NCBI GenBank assembly: GCA_902495245.1
Contig: CABUWI010000011.1
Coordinates: 1 to 64,000, forward strand
Direction of reading: 5' to 3'
Length of the DNA stretch: 64,000 nt
From: an uncultured Porphyromonadaceae bacterium
GTDB lineage: Bacteria; Bacteroidota; Bacteroidia; Bacteroidales; Muribaculaceae
Positions within the stretch are counted from its first letter, which is position 1; each line of letters starts with the position of its first letter. Under the pieces are notes generated by a model, which was given only the letters and a program-made list of their open reading frames with translations, made no database searches and was not told where the DNA came from. A program made the translations under genes and the position numbers. Positions 41,155 to 49,958 of this stretch are shown here, one piece after another.

Positions 41155-42237
41155 ATGAGATATTGCGTGATAATGTGCGGAGGCGTGGGCAGCCGGTTCT
41201 GGCCGGCCTCGCGCCAACATAAGCCGAAACAGTTTCTTGACTTCATGGGCACGGGCCGCACCCTGCTGCAGATGACGTTTGACCGCATCGCCCCGCTCGT
41301 GCCGCCCGAGCGCGTGCTCGTGGTTACCAATGAAGACTATGCCGGCCTCGTGCGCGCTCAGCTGCCCGAGGTCAGCGACGAGAATATCCTGCTCGAGCCG
41401 GCGCGACGCAACACCGCCCCCTGCATTGCCTGGGCCGCGCGCCACGTCATGGCCCGCGACCCCGAGGCTTCGATGGTCGTTATGCCCTCCGACCATCTCA
41501 TCACGCGCGAACGCGTCTTTCTCGACGCCGTGGCCCGAGGCTTCGATTTCGCCGAGGCTAACCCCGCACTGCTCACGCTCGGAATCAGCCCCTCACGCCC
41601 CGAGACGGGCTACGGCTACATTCAGCTCGGCGCTCCCGCCGCCGAGGGCATTAACCGCGTCAAGACTTTCACCGAAAAGCCCGACCGCGAGCTGGCCGAG
41701 GTCTTTCTCAAGTCAGGCGAGTTTCTGTGGAATTCTGGCGTCTTCATCTGGAAGGCGTCGACCCTGCTCGACGGCCTCGCGGAGTGCAGCCCCGAGGTGG
41801 CCATGCGGTTCGACTCGCCCGGCGCCGACACATTCCTCAACCCGCGCAAAGAGCGCCACTTCATCGGCCACCAGTTCCCGGCCTGCCCGGCAATTTCGAT
41901 TGACTACGCCTTGATGGAGAAGGCGTCGAACGTCTACGTCGAGAAGGTAGACCCGGGCTGGAGCGACCTGGGCACATGGAGCGCCATGCGCGACTGCTCG
42001 CCCAAGAACCGCAACGGCAACGTAGCCCACGGCTGCGCGGTCAAGGCCTACGACACCTCCGGCTCCGTTTTTTTCGAGGCCGACCCCGCAAAACTCATCG
42101 TCGTCGACGGCCTTGAAGATTATGTAGTGGCCGACACGGCCGACGTACTGCTCATCTGCCCCCTGGCCCGCGAGCAGCAAATCAAACAATATGTCAACGA
42201 CATCAGCCAGACTCCTCTTGGCGACAAATATCTCTGA
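41155..42237 (+). CDS. manC: Mannose-1-phosphate guanylyltransferase
   Basis: 360 residues. It makes GDP-mannose from mannose 1-phosphate and GTP for glycan and polysaccharide synthesis. The N-terminal MCGGVGSRFWPASRQHKPKQF is the nucleotide-binding loop, FTEKPD is the sugar-phosphate motif, and VDPGWSDLGTW is conserved near the C-terminus. It lacks the C-terminal mannose-6-phosphate isomerase half found in bifunctional enzymes, so it is the single-function form. It lies 9 bases upstream of the YfhO-type gene. GDP-mannose could supply protein or lipid mannosylation. Confidence 0.95.
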   Translation: MRYCVIMCGGVGSRFWPASRQHKPKQFLDFMGTGRTLLQMTFDRIAPLVPPERVLVVTNEDYAGLVRAQLPEVSDENILLEPARRNTAPCIAWAARHVMARDPEASMVVMPSDHLITRERVFLDAVARGFDFAEANPALLTLGISPSRPETGYGYIQLGAPAAEGINRVKTFTEKPDRELAEVFLKSGEFLWNSGVFIWKASTLLDGLAECSPEVAMRFDSPGADTFLNPRKERHFIGHQFPACPAISIDYALMEKASNVYVEKVDPGWSDLGTWSAMRDCSPKNRNGNVAHGCAVKAYDTSGSVFFEADPAKLIVVDGLEDYVVADTADVLLICPLAREQQIKQYVNDISQTPLGDKYL

Positions 42238-42246
42238 CCCCCGACT

Positions 42247-44835
42247 ATGGACAAGTTCAAGCACTTCATAACCTCGCGCCGCTTCCTCTCGGTGGTGGCC
42301 GCAGTGGCGGTCATCGCCGCCGTCAGCCTCGCGTTTTTCTATCCCGACGCGTTCGAGGGCAACGTCCTTCAGCAGCACGACATGCAGCAGGGCGAGGCCA
42401 ACGGCCGCGAACTGGCCGACTGGCGCGAGCAGACCGGCACCGACGCCTGGTGGACCAACTCGCTCTTCGGCGGAATGCCCGCCTTCCAGATTTCGCCTTC
42501 CTACGGCTCGTCGGCCCTTTTTTCGTGGATAACAAAGGCTTTCGGCCTGTTTCTCCCGGCGCCGGCCAATCTGCTGGCCATGATGATGCTCGGCATGTTC
42601 ATCTTGCTCATGGCAATGAAGATGCGTCCCGGCCTTGCCCTCACGGGCGCTCTGGCGTGGGGCCTCAGCTCTTATTTCGTCATAATTATCGGCGCGGGCC
42701 ATATCTGGAAGTTCGTCACCCTGGCCTACGTGCCGCCCACCATTGCGGGCCTGGTGCTCATCTATAACGGCCGCCGGCTGCTCGGCGCCGCGCTGGCCGC
42801 CCTGTTCATGATGATGCAGATTGCGTCGAACCACGTGCAGATGAGCTACTACTTCGCCTGGGTCATGGCCGCCATGGTCATTGCCTACGGCGTCATGGCC
42901 CTGCGCCAAAAACAGCTCGGCCGCTGGGGCGTCAGCACTGCCGTCCTTGCCGGCGCAATGCTCCTTGCCGTGGCCGCAAACGCCCCCAACCTCTATCACA
43001 CCTACGAGTATTCCAAGCAGACCATGCGCGGAGGCCACTCCGAGCTCACGCCGACAGACCCCGCCGCACTGGCCAACGCCACCGCCGGCCTTGACCGCGA
43101 CTATATAACAATGTACTCCTACGGCCGCGGCGAGACGATGACCCTACTGATTCCCGACGCCGCCGGCGGCGCTTCGGCCAAACCGGCCAACGGCGGCCTC
43201 GTGCCTCTGACGCTGGCCGACACCCCCGAGGGCCGCGAGCTGATGCAGCGCGACCCGCAGATGACCCTTCTGCAGCTCTTTTCGCAATATTTCGGCGGAG
43301 TGGAGGGCACCAACGGTCCCGTCTATGTCGGCGCAATCATCGTGGCGCTCTTCCTTTTCGGCGCAATCGTCGTCAAGGGCCCAATGAAGTGGGCACTCGT
43401 TGTCATGACCCTGCTCTCGATTCTGCTGGCCTGGGGTCGCAACCTGCAGTGGTTCACCGACCTGTTTATCGACTACGTGCCGATGTACTCCAAGTTCCGC
43501 ACGGTCGAGTCGATTCTGGTCATCGCCGAATTCACCATGCCACTGCTCGCCCTGATGGGCCTGCGCGAGTTTTTCGCGGCCGCCGACCGCAAACGCTTCT
43601 TCAAGCCGCTGCTTGTCAGCTTCGGCCTTTGCGCCCTCTGCTGCCTGGCCGCTATGGCCTCGCCGGGACTGTTCGCCACGACCCTGCTCAGCGACGGCGA
43701 CATGCTGGCCGTGCAGCAATATAAAGCTGCCGGCGCGCTCCCGGCCGACTTCAACATCGCGCAATATCCCGCAGTGCTTCAGGCCGCCGAATCGCTGCGC
43801 GACGCCGCGGTCAAGACAGACGCCTTGCGCTCGCTGGCATTCCTGGCCGTCGGCCTCGCCCTGCTGTTCTTTGCCGCCCGCGGACGCCTAAAGACCTCCT
43901 GGGCCGTGGCCCTGCTGGCCGTGGCCGTCGGCATTGACCTCTACACGGCCGACAAGCGCTGGCTCAACTCCGCCTCGTTCGTCGAGCCGCAGGCCGCAGT
44001 GCCTTTCGTGGCCTCAGCCGCCGACAAGGCCATTCTTGCCGACCCCGACCCCGCCTATCGCGTTCTTGACGCCACACGCTTCCAGTCGGCCGCCCCGAGC
44101 TATTTCCACAAGTCGGTGGGCGGCTACCACGCCGCCAAGCTCACGCGCTATCAGGACCTCATTGACCGCCATCTGGCCTATGTGGGCCGGCCCGAGGTGG
44201 CCGACCTCCTGGCCCTGCGCGAAGACTCGGTGGCCGCGGCAGCCTATTCGCCCGACGACATGCGCTGGCTCAACTCCCACCTCAACGTGCTCGACATGCT
44301 CAACACCCGCTATGTCATCGTTGACCATGCCGCGGCCCCCGTGGTCAACCCGCGCGCGGCGGGCAACGCCTGGTTTGTCGACCGGATTGCCTATGTCGAC
44401 GGCGCCGACGCCGAGATGGCCGCCCTCGACTCCATCAACCCCCGCGCCATGGCCGTGGCCGACCGCCGCTTCGCCCCGCAGCTCGGCAACCCCGGGCCCG
44501 CATCGCCCGGCGACGTCATCGCCCTCACCTCCTACGCCCCCGACCGCCTCACCTATAAGGCCACGACCGCCCGCGGAGCCCTGGCCGTCTTCTCCGAGGT
44601 CTACTTCCCCTGGGGCTGGCAGGCAACGATTGACGGCAAGCCCGTCGAACTCGGCCGCGTCGACTACATTCTGCGCGCGCTCCCCGTCCCCGCCGGCTCC
44701 CACGAAATCGTCATGGAGTTCCGCCCGCGCTCAATCAGAATCACCGAAACCATGGCCTACGTCGCCGTCGGTCTCATCTACCTGCTGCTCATCGTCGGCA
44801 TCGTCGCGGCCGTCAGGCCGAAAAAGGCGAAATGA
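42247..44835 (+). CDS. YfhO-family multi-pass membrane protein, predicted glycosyltransferase-like
   Basis: 862 residues. After an N-terminal span and an outer loop with EANGRELADWREQTGTDAWW, about a dozen membrane spans run to roughly residue 560 (including HIWKF and ASNHVQMSYYFAW). The C-terminal soluble part has DMLNTRYVI and a final beta domain, EVYFPWGWQATIDGK, that matches the end of YfhO proteins. YfhO in Gram-positives is linked to glycosylation of lipoteichoic acid and is GT-C-like; the Bacteroidetes function is unknown. Its neighbour manC makes GDP-mannose, so a sugar-transfer role fits. The stop overlaps the next start by 4 bases. Confidence 0.8.
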   Translation: MDKFKHFITSRRFLSVVAAVAVIAAVSLAFFYPDAFEGNVLQQHDMQQGEANGRELADWREQTGTDAWWTNSLFGGMPAFQISPSYGSSALFSWITKAFGLFLPAPANLLAMMMLGMFILLMAMKMRPGLALTGALAWGLSSYFVIIIGAGHIWKFVTLAYVPPTIAGLVLIYNGRRLLGAALAALFMMMQIASNHVQMSYYFAWVMAAMVIAYGVMALRQKQLGRWGVSTAVLAGAMLLAVAANAPNLYHTYEYSKQTMRGGHSELTPTDPAALANATAGLDRDYITMYSYGRGETMTLLIPDAAGGASAKPANGGLVPLTLADTPEGRELMQRDPQMTLLQLFSQYFGGVEGTNGPVYVGAIIVALFLFGAIVVKGPMKWALVVMTLLSILLAWGRNLQWFTDLFIDYVPMYSKFRTVESILVIAEFTMPLLALMGLREFFAAADRKRFFKPLLVSFGLCALCCLAAMASPGLFATTLLSDGDMLAVQQYKAAGALPADFNIAQYPAVLQAAESLRDAAVKTDALRSLAFLAVGLALLFFAARGRLKTSWAVALLAVAVGIDLYTADKRWLNSASFVEPQAAVPFVASAADKAILADPDPAYRVLDATRFQSAAPSYFHKSVGGYHAAKLTRYQDLIDRHLAYVGRPEVADLLALREDSVAAAAYSPDDMRWLNSHLNVLDMLNTRYVIVDHAAAPVVNPRAAGNAWFVDRIAYVDGADAEMAALDSINPRAMAVADRRFAPQLGNPGPASPGDVIALTSYAPDRLTYKATTARGALAVFSEVYFPWGWQATIDGKPVELGRVDYILRALPVPAGSHEIVMEFRPRSIRITETMAYVAVGLIYLLLIVGIVAAVRPKKAK

Positions 44836-45293
44836 TAGCGAGCCTGCTGGCATATCCGTTCATGTGCGTGCAAAGGGCCAGAGTCGGGCGCGGCTTCACC
44901 GTCCACTCTCCCTTTGCCTATCGCTTCATCACCCGCGTGCTGCGCGAGCGATGCCACTACTATTGCTTCCGCGACGTGCTCACCGACGCTGACGAGCGAC
45001 GCCTTTTCCGCGTGGCCAACTTTCTGCAGCCGCGCACCGTGGCCTTCGTCGACAACTGCCCCCGCGCCCGCCGCGCCGTGGCGCTGGCCTGCCCCGCAGC
45101 AGTCGAGGTGGCCGACCCCGCCCTGGCCGACCTCACCTACAGCCTCGACTCCGTCCCCGAAAGCTTCCGCGCACTATACGTCCGCGCCTCGCGCGAGCGC
45201 CCGGCCGACGCCATGATTTTCACCAACGGCCGCACCCTCATCGCCCTGCGCCGCCCGACCCTTCCGCCCCAGCGGTTCACCCTCAACTTCTGA
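44832..45293 (+). CDS. Conserved protein resembling the N-terminus of a class I methyltransferase, SAM domain apparently lost
   Basis: 153 residues. The start (MIASLLAYPFMCVQRARVGR followed by GFTVHSPFAYRFITRVLRE) looks like the beginning of a Bacteroidetes class I SAM-dependent methyltransferase family, in which a G(F/V)HSPFAF segment precedes the methyltransferase domain. Here the remainder is short (VDNCPRARRAVALACPAAVE, then a C-terminal beta hairpin) and no SAM-binding glycine-rich motif such as GxGxG is seen. It may be a shortened homologue or a degenerate enzyme. ATGA overlap with the YfhO-type gene suggests co-translation. The family assignment is from memory of the motif and should be checked. 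Confidence 0.55.
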   Translation: MIASLLAYPFMCVQRARVGRGFTVHSPFAYRFITRVLRERCHYYCFRDVLTDADERRLFRVANFLQPRTVAFVDNCPRARRAVALACPAAVEVADPALADLTYSLDSVPESFRALYVRASRERPADAMIFTNGRTLIALRRPTLPPQRFTLNF

Positions 45294-45342
45294 CCCGCAA
45301 CGAGATTTGACGGCGAGAAATTTGACATTTTTTGCCGAAAAG

Positions 45343-45373
45343 TTGCGGATTTGACGGAAAAGGGTTAACTTTG
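45343..45373 (+). promoter_or_regulatory. Promoter of the TPR membrane protein gene
   Basis: TTG 45343-45345, a 20-base spacer, TAACTTTG 45366-45373; leader of about 40 bases to the ATG at 45418. Confidence 0.65.
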
Positions 45374-45417
45374 CAGTTCAGAAACACCAACATACGCTCA
45401 AAATCAAATCACTAAAT

Positions 45418-46074
45418 ATGTCAACAGCAAACGAACCAATTCTTCCCGCAGAGGAAACCCCGGTTAAAGACGCCTCGCGCGCACGCTCCATCATGATGTG
45501 GGGCACGATTGTCGCCGCCCTCATCGTTATCGGCGTAATCGTCTACATTTTCCTTTACCGCCAGCCCGCAATCCAGAAAGGCAACGAGGCTATTGCCGAG
45601 GCAGACCGAATTGCCCTGACCGAGGGCAACGACTCCACGTCGCTCGCAGCCTATGAGTCGGTTGCCGCAAACCACGGTTTCGCCGCCGGCAACCGCGCCA
45701 AACTCGAGTGTGCAATCATTCTCTACCGTCAGGGCGAGTATCAGAAGGCGCTTGACTACGTTGACCACTACAAGGCCACCGACAATGTCGTAGCCGCCAT
45801 GGCCCTCGGCCTCAAGGGCGACTGCCTCGTCAACCTCGACCGCAACGCCGACGCCCTCAAAGCATTCGGCAAAGCCATTTCGAAATCCGACAACAATCCC
45901 CAGCTCGTGCCCTACTTCATGGACAAGAAAGCCACCATTCTGGTTGCCGACAAGAACTATGCCGAGGCCGTGAACATTTACAAGGAAATCGAAGAAAAAT
46001 ATCCCGCCTACGCTCAGCGCGCAGCCGTCGAGAGCCACCGCATTCAGGCCGAAGCTCTCGCCGCCGCCAAGTAA
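45418..46074 (+). CDS. Membrane-anchored tetratricopeptide-repeat protein
   Basis: 218 residues. A short polar start is followed by one membrane span (IMMWGTIVAALIVIGVIVYIFLY, split across residues 26-48) and a periplasmic part with TPR-like helices: AKLECAIILYRQGEYQKALDY, ALGLKGDCLVNLDRNADALKAFGKAI, KKATILVADKNYAEAVNIYKEI. This layout resembles YfgM/ancillary SecYEG TPR proteins of Bacteroidetes, but no partner gene is adjacent. It has its own promoter and a strong terminator, so it is monocistronic. Confidence 0.75.
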   Translation: MSTANEPILPAEETPVKDASRARSIMMWGTIVAALIVIGVIVYIFLYRQPAIQKGNEAIAEADRIALTEGNDSTSLAAYESVAANHGFAAGNRAKLECAIILYRQGEYQKALDYVDHYKATDNVVAAMALGLKGDCLVNLDRNADALKAFGKAISKSDNNPQLVPYFMDKKATILVADKNYAEAVNIYKEIEEKYPAYAQRAAVESHRIQAEALAAAK

Positions 46075-46096
46075 CTCCCGCCTAAATAAAAAACAT

Positions 46097-46134
46097 TTTA
46101 CCCCCGTTTTCAACCAACCGAAAACGGGGGTAAA
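46097..46134. terminator. Bidirectional hairpin terminator
   Basis: A perfect 15-base stem: TTTACCCCCGTTTTC (46097-46111) pairs with GAAAACGGGGGTAAA (46120-46134) over an 8-base loop. T-rich or A-rich sequence lies on both sides. Confidence 0.85.
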
Positions 46135-46174
46135 TTATAAAATTTATAAGATTTATAAAAATTATAAGATTTAT
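46135..46174. repeat. AT-rich nine-base periodic array before aroA
   Basis: Repeats of an ATTTATAAG-type unit (four to five degenerate copies) fill the gap between the terminator and the aroA start at 46188. They may act as an AT-rich upstream element or be a slippage product. Confidence 0.55.
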
Positions 46175-46187
46175 CACCCAAAAACCA

Positions 46188-47450
46188 ATGGACCTGAAGA
46201 TATTCCCGCCCGACGAGCTCGCCGACGCCGCCATTGAGCTGCCGCTGAGCAAGAGCGAGAGCGCGCGTCAGCTCATTATCGGCGCACTCACACCCGGGCG
46301 GCCGCTGCCGGCGCGCGTGGCCGACTGCGACGACACCGACGTGCTCCTCGCCGCCTTGACCGACAATTCCGACGGCCCGCGCCACGTGAACATCGGCGCA
46401 GCCGGCACGGCCATGCGCTTCCTGACCGCCTATTTTGCCTGCCACCCCGGCTGCGACGTTACTCTCGACGGGTCCGAGCGCATGCGCCGGCGCCCCATAG
46501 GCGTCCTGGTCGACGCGTTGCGCAAGCTCGGCGCCGACATCGACTATGCCGGTGCCGAGGGCTTTCCCCCGTTGCGAATCAAGGGACGCATGCTCGAGGG
46601 CGGCGCCGTAGAGCTTGACGCATCGGTCAGCTCGCAGTTCGTCTCGGCGCTGCTCATGGTCGGCCCGACCATGCAGCACGGCCTGGAGCTGCACCTGCGC
46701 GGCAACGTGGTCTCCACGCCCTACATCTACATGACCCTGAGCCTCATGGAGGCCGCCGGCGCCAAGGCCGACTTCAACGAGAACGAGCAGGTAATCCGCG
46801 TGGCCTACGGCCCCTACAGCCGCGAGATGCCCCCCGTCGAGGCCGACTGGAGTGCCGCGAGCTACTGGTTTGAAATCGCCGCCATATCGACCGAGCCGGT
46901 CAGCCTGCGCGGACTGCGACGCCGGTCGCTCCAGGGCGATGCCGCCGTGAGAGAGCTGTTCAAGGTTACGGGTCTCGACAGCCGCTTCACCGACGACGGC
47001 GACCTCAGCCTGCAGCTCACGCCCGACTCCGGCTCGCAGCTCATTGCCGACCTCGCCGACACCCCCGACATAGCCCAGACCCTCGCCGTTACCTGCTGCC
47101 TCCTCGCCCTCCCGTTCCGCCTCACCGGGCTGCAGTCGCTCCGCATCAAGGAGACCGACCGCATCGCCGCCCTGCAGATGGAGCTGAGCAAGCTCGGATT
47201 CATAACCGACGTCGAAGAGCCGGGCACTCTGCTCTGGCGCGGCGCCCGCTTCGAGCCGGGCGAGGAAATCGAACCCATCGCCACCTACGACGACCACCGC
47301 ATGGCCATGGCCTTCGCCCCGGCCGCACTCTTCTATCCCGGCCTGCAGATTCTCAACGCCGAGGTGGTCAGCAAGTCTTATCCCCAGTTCTGGAACCACC
47401 TGCGCGCCGCAGGCTTCACACTCGAGGAGGTGGAGAAAGAAAATGCTTGA
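46188..47450 (+). CDS. aroA: 3-phosphoshikimate 1-carboxyvinyltransferase (EPSP synthase)
   Basis: 420 residues. It joins phosphoenolpyruvate and shikimate 3-phosphate in the sixth step of the shikimate pathway. Motifs are LPLSKSESARQLII at the start, IGAAGTAMRFL (usually GNAGTAMR; here the first Asn is Ala), RMRRRPIG, SSQFVSALLM, IKETDRIAAL and DDHRMAMAFA. The replaced Asn at the phosphoenolpyruvate loop is a recognised variant in some class II enzymes, whose glyphosate sensitivity differs. It overlaps the next gene by 8 bases, suggesting one transcript with the ABC permease gene. Confidence 0.93.
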   Translation: MDLKIFPPDELADAAIELPLSKSESARQLIIGALTPGRPLPARVADCDDTDVLLAALTDNSDGPRHVNIGAAGTAMRFLTAYFACHPGCDVTLDGSERMRRRPIGVLVDALRKLGADIDYAGAEGFPPLRIKGRMLEGGAVELDASVSSQFVSALLMVGPTMQHGLELHLRGNVVSTPYIYMTLSLMEAAGAKADFNENEQVIRVAYGPYSREMPPVEADWSAASYWFEIAAISTEPVSLRGLRRRSLQGDAAVRELFKVTGLDSRFTDDGDLSLQLTPDSGSQLIADLADTPDIAQTLAVTCCLLALPFRLTGLQSLRIKETDRIAALQMELSKLGFITDVEEPGTLLWRGARFEPGEEIEPIATYDDHRMAMAFAPAALFYPGLQILNAEVVSKSYPQFWNHLRAAGFTLEEVEKENA

Positions 47451-48246
47451 ACTGCTCGACTACGCCTTTTTCCGCAACGCGCTCGCCGGAGTGCTGATTC
47501 TAAGCATCGGCGCGGGCATTCTCGGCAGCTATATCGTAACGCGGCGCCTCGTCTCGATTAGCGGCGGAATCACCCACGCCTGCTTCGGTGGCCTCGGCCT
47601 CGGCTACTATCTGGGCTGGTCGCCTATCGGCATGGCAATGGCCTTTGCCGTCGCCTCGGCCCTGGGCGTGCAGTGGCTCGGTTCGCGCGACCGCGTGCGC
47701 GAGGATTCCGCCATAGCCGTGGTCTGGGCCGCGGGCATGGCCGTCGGCGTAACCTTCGTGTTCCTCACTCCCGGTGCCGTGCCCGAGCTTAATTCGTTTC
47801 TGTTCGGCAACATTCTGACAATCACCGCGGCCGACATCGCCCTCTTCGCCGCCTATACCGTGGCCCTCGGCCTCTTCTTCACCATCTTTTTCAAGAAGAT
47901 AACGGCCTGCGCCTTCGACCCCGATTTCATGAAGGTGGCCGGCGTCAACACCCGGCTCTACAACGGCGCGATGACGCTCTTTGTGGCCGTCGGCATCGTG
48001 CTGATGATTCGCTGCGTGGGCATGATGCTGCTCATGTCTATGCTGACGCTCCCGCAGCTCACGGCCGAACTCTTCTGCGCGCGCCTCCGCACCATGGTCC
48101 CTCTCTCGGTGGCCATCAGCGCGGCCGGCTGCGTCGGCGGACTGCTGGCCGCCGCCGCAGTCAACGTGCCCGCCTCGGCGCTAATCGTCGCCCTCCAGGT
48201 GGCCCTCTACGCCATCTGCGCCCTGCTGCGCAAACTTTTGCGATAG
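47443..48246 (+). CDS. Zinc/manganese-type ABC transporter permease
   Basis: 267 residues with eight or so spans, typical of the ZnuB/MntB (ABC-3) family: ISGGITHACFGGLGLGYYLG near the start, and a cytoplasmic EAA-like loop with DPDFMKVAGV and LTLPQLTAELF. Such permeases need an ATP-binding subunit and a metal-binding protein. Neither is adjacent, so those subunits must be encoded elsewhere. It overlaps aroA by 8 bases, so expression is tied to it. An inverted repeat (GTTGAAAC at 48254-48261 with its complement at 48282-48289) lies in the gap to the next gene. Confidence 0.88.
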   Translation: MLELLDYAFFRNALAGVLILSIGAGILGSYIVTRRLVSISGGITHACFGGLGLGYYLGWSPIGMAMAFAVASALGVQWLGSRDRVREDSAIAVVWAAGMAVGVTFVFLTPGAVPELNSFLFGNILTITAADIALFAAYTVALGLFFTIFFKKITACAFDPDFMKVAGVNTRLYNGAMTLFVAVGIVLMIRCVGMMLLMSMLTLPQLTAELFCARLRTMVPLSVAISAAGCVGGLLAAAAVNVPASALIVALQVALYAICALLRKLLR

Positions 48247-48297
48247 CGCCGGCGTTGAAACTGAGTAAGAGATAAAACTCCGTTTCAACCCTCCCCT

Positions 48298-48975
48298 ATG
48301 AAGACTCCGTCAAAACCGATGCGCTGGGTGCTGGCCGCGATGCGGCTGACAGTGTTCGCGCTGTCGGCGCTGCTGATTGTCTTCATCTCGTTCGACTCGT
48401 TCGCCGCCCGCGACTTCCTGCAGAACAGCGACTACATGCGCTTTCAGTTCTGGGTCTGCATCTTTTTCATCATCGACTTCTTCGTCGAGCTGATTTTCGC
48501 GCCGTCCAAGAAGCGCTACCTGCGCACGCGCTGGCTTTTTCTCTTGCTCTCCATTCCCTTTCTCAACCTCATCACCTATCTGCAGATTCCCGTTACTCAC
48601 AACGAGCTCGACTGGGTGCGCTTCCTTCCCCTCGGCCGCGCCGCAATGGCCATGGCAATCGTCGTGGGCTACATCAGCCGCAACCGCGCCACATCGCTGC
48701 TTGCCAGCTATGCGCTGATTCTGATTGCGTTCGTCTACTTCGGCTCGCTGATTTTCTTCGACGCGGAATATGGTGTCAACCCCGCCGTCAATGACTACGG
48801 CGACGCCCTGTGGTGGGCCGCTATGGACGTAACAACCATCGGCTCCGACATCGAGCCGGTAACCACCGTGGGCCGCGTCGTGGCCGTCGTTACGGGCTGC
48901 ATGGGCGTGCTGATGCTACCGCTCTTCACGGTCTACATCACCTCGCTGGTGCAGCGCAACAGCAAGCCACAATAG
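48298..48975 (+). CDS. Two-pore-helix ion channel family protein with variant selectivity filter
   Basis: 225 residues. It has a six-span voltage-gated-channel-like layout: spans near 15-35, 48-65, 78-96, 112-130 (with GRAAMAMAIVVGY), 135-155, then a pore loop and last span. The pore reads WWAAMDVTTIGSDIEPVT, where potassium channels have TVGYGD; here Gly-Ser-Asp replaces Gly-Tyr-Gly. The last span ends MLPLFTVYITSLVQRN. This filter would not be expected to be strongly potassium-selective, but similar sequences may occur in related bacteria. The 3' end overlaps the convergent dihydrouridine synthase gene by 43 bases. Confidence 0.8.
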   Translation: MKTPSKPMRWVLAAMRLTVFALSALLIVFISFDSFAARDFLQNSDYMRFQFWVCIFFIIDFFVELIFAPSKKRYLRTRWLFLLLSIPFLNLITYLQIPVTHNELDWVRFLPLGRAAMAMAIVVGYISRNRATSLLASYALILIAFVYFGSLIFFDAEYGVNPAVNDYGDALWWAAMDVTTIGSDIEPVTTVGRVVAVVTGCMGVLMLPLFTVYITSLVQRNSKPQ

Positions 48976-49868
48976 TCGTCGAGCCGCCCGGCTTTCATCA
49001 TCGCCTTCAGCGTCCGTCGCGGCAACAGAGCGCCCGCATACTCCCAGAACGGCTTGATTTTGGCCAGCACCTGCGCCTCGCCGCAAAGCGTGGCCCGATA
49101 GCGCTCAAGCACGGCGTTGTGCAGCTCAATCGTCGCTTCCAGCGCCCGCCGCGGCTTCCACACCCCGCCGCGCAATTCGTCCGCTAGCCATGGACACGCC
49201 AGCAGCCCGCGCCCCAACATCACCCCCTGCAGCTGCGGAAAGCGCCCCATCGCCGCCTCGATGTGGCTCACCGAGCGCAAGTCGCCGTTAAGCACCACCG
49301 GGTGGTTCGACGCCTCCAGAAACGGCTCCACCTCCTCCATCAGAGGCTCGCCGCGATACTGCATGCGCGCCGTGCGCGGGTGCAGCGCGATGCGACGCAG
49401 CGGCAGCGAATTGAGCCACTCCATGGCCCCGCGCCACTCGTCGGCGGCGTCAACCCCGAGGCGCATCTTCACCGACACCTCCACCCCCTTCTCCGCGGCA
49501 AGCTCCGCCACCACGGCGCCCACCGCGTCGCGCTCGCTTTCGCGACCGATGAAACCGGCCCCGCGCCCGCGGCTCACCTGCGGCGGAAACGGGCACCCCA
49601 GGTTCAGGTCGAGCCGCCTGTGGCCCGCAGCCACCGCCGCCTCCGCCACAAGGCGCAACTCAGCCGCGTCGCGAAAAATCGCCTGTGCCGTCGCCTCCCT
49701 GTCGGCCTCCAGCTCACGGAGGTCGCGCGGGCGCACCGCGCCCCCCTCCACCCGGCTGAACGGCATGCAATACTCGTCCACACCCCCGAAAATCCGGGCG
49801 TGTGCCTCTCTCCACGCGCCGTCGGTAAATCCCTGCAGCGGCGCCGCAACAATCAGCATCGAATCCAT
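48933..49868 (-). CDS. dus: tRNA-dihydrouridine synthase
   Basis: 311 residues from the ATG at 49868. It reduces uridines in tRNA using FMN and NADPH. Family motifs are MLIVAAPLQGFTDGAWR (FMN region), LDLNLGCPFP, VKMRLG, LHPRTARMQYRG, PVVLNGDL and the nucleotide-binding VMLGRGLLACPW. The conserved catalytic cysteine of Dus enzymes falls in NLGCPF. A TTG at 49895 precedes the promoter region and is rejected. The box TAACTTTG on this strand is at 49900-49893, about 25 bases before the start. The subgroup (DusA, B or C) is not decided. Confidence 0.92.
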   Translation of the reverse strand: MDSMLIVAAPLQGFTDGAWREAHARIFGGVDEYCMPFSRVEGGAVRPRDLRELEADREATAQAIFRDAAELRLVAEAAVAAGHRRLDLNLGCPFPPQVSRGRGAGFIGRESERDAVGAVVAELAAEKGVEVSVKMRLGVDAADEWRGAMEWLNSLPLRRIALHPRTARMQYRGEPLMEEVEPFLEASNHPVVLNGDLRSVSHIEAAMGRFPQLQGVMLGRGLLACPWLADELRGGVWKPRRALEATIELHNAVLERYRATLCGEAQVLAKIKPFWEYAGALLPRRTLKAMMKAGRLDDYCGLLLRCTSEVM

Positions 49869-49924
49869 AACATACAAACGCCTATCCACCCGCAAAGTTA
49901 CGCAAATTCCCCGAGAGGGCCGTT

Positions 49925-49951
49925 AAGGTCCTTAAGGACTTTAAGGACCTT
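49925..49951. repeat. Hairpin in a nine-base periodic array (TTAAGGACC type)
   Basis: AAGGTCCTTAA (49925-49935) pairs perfectly with TTAAGGACCTT (49941-49951) over a 5-base loop, inside a wider 9-base-period array (49922-49966). It sits just after the stop of the leftward GadC-like gene, so it can serve as its terminator. Confidence 0.65.
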
Positions 49952-49958
49952 AATGACC

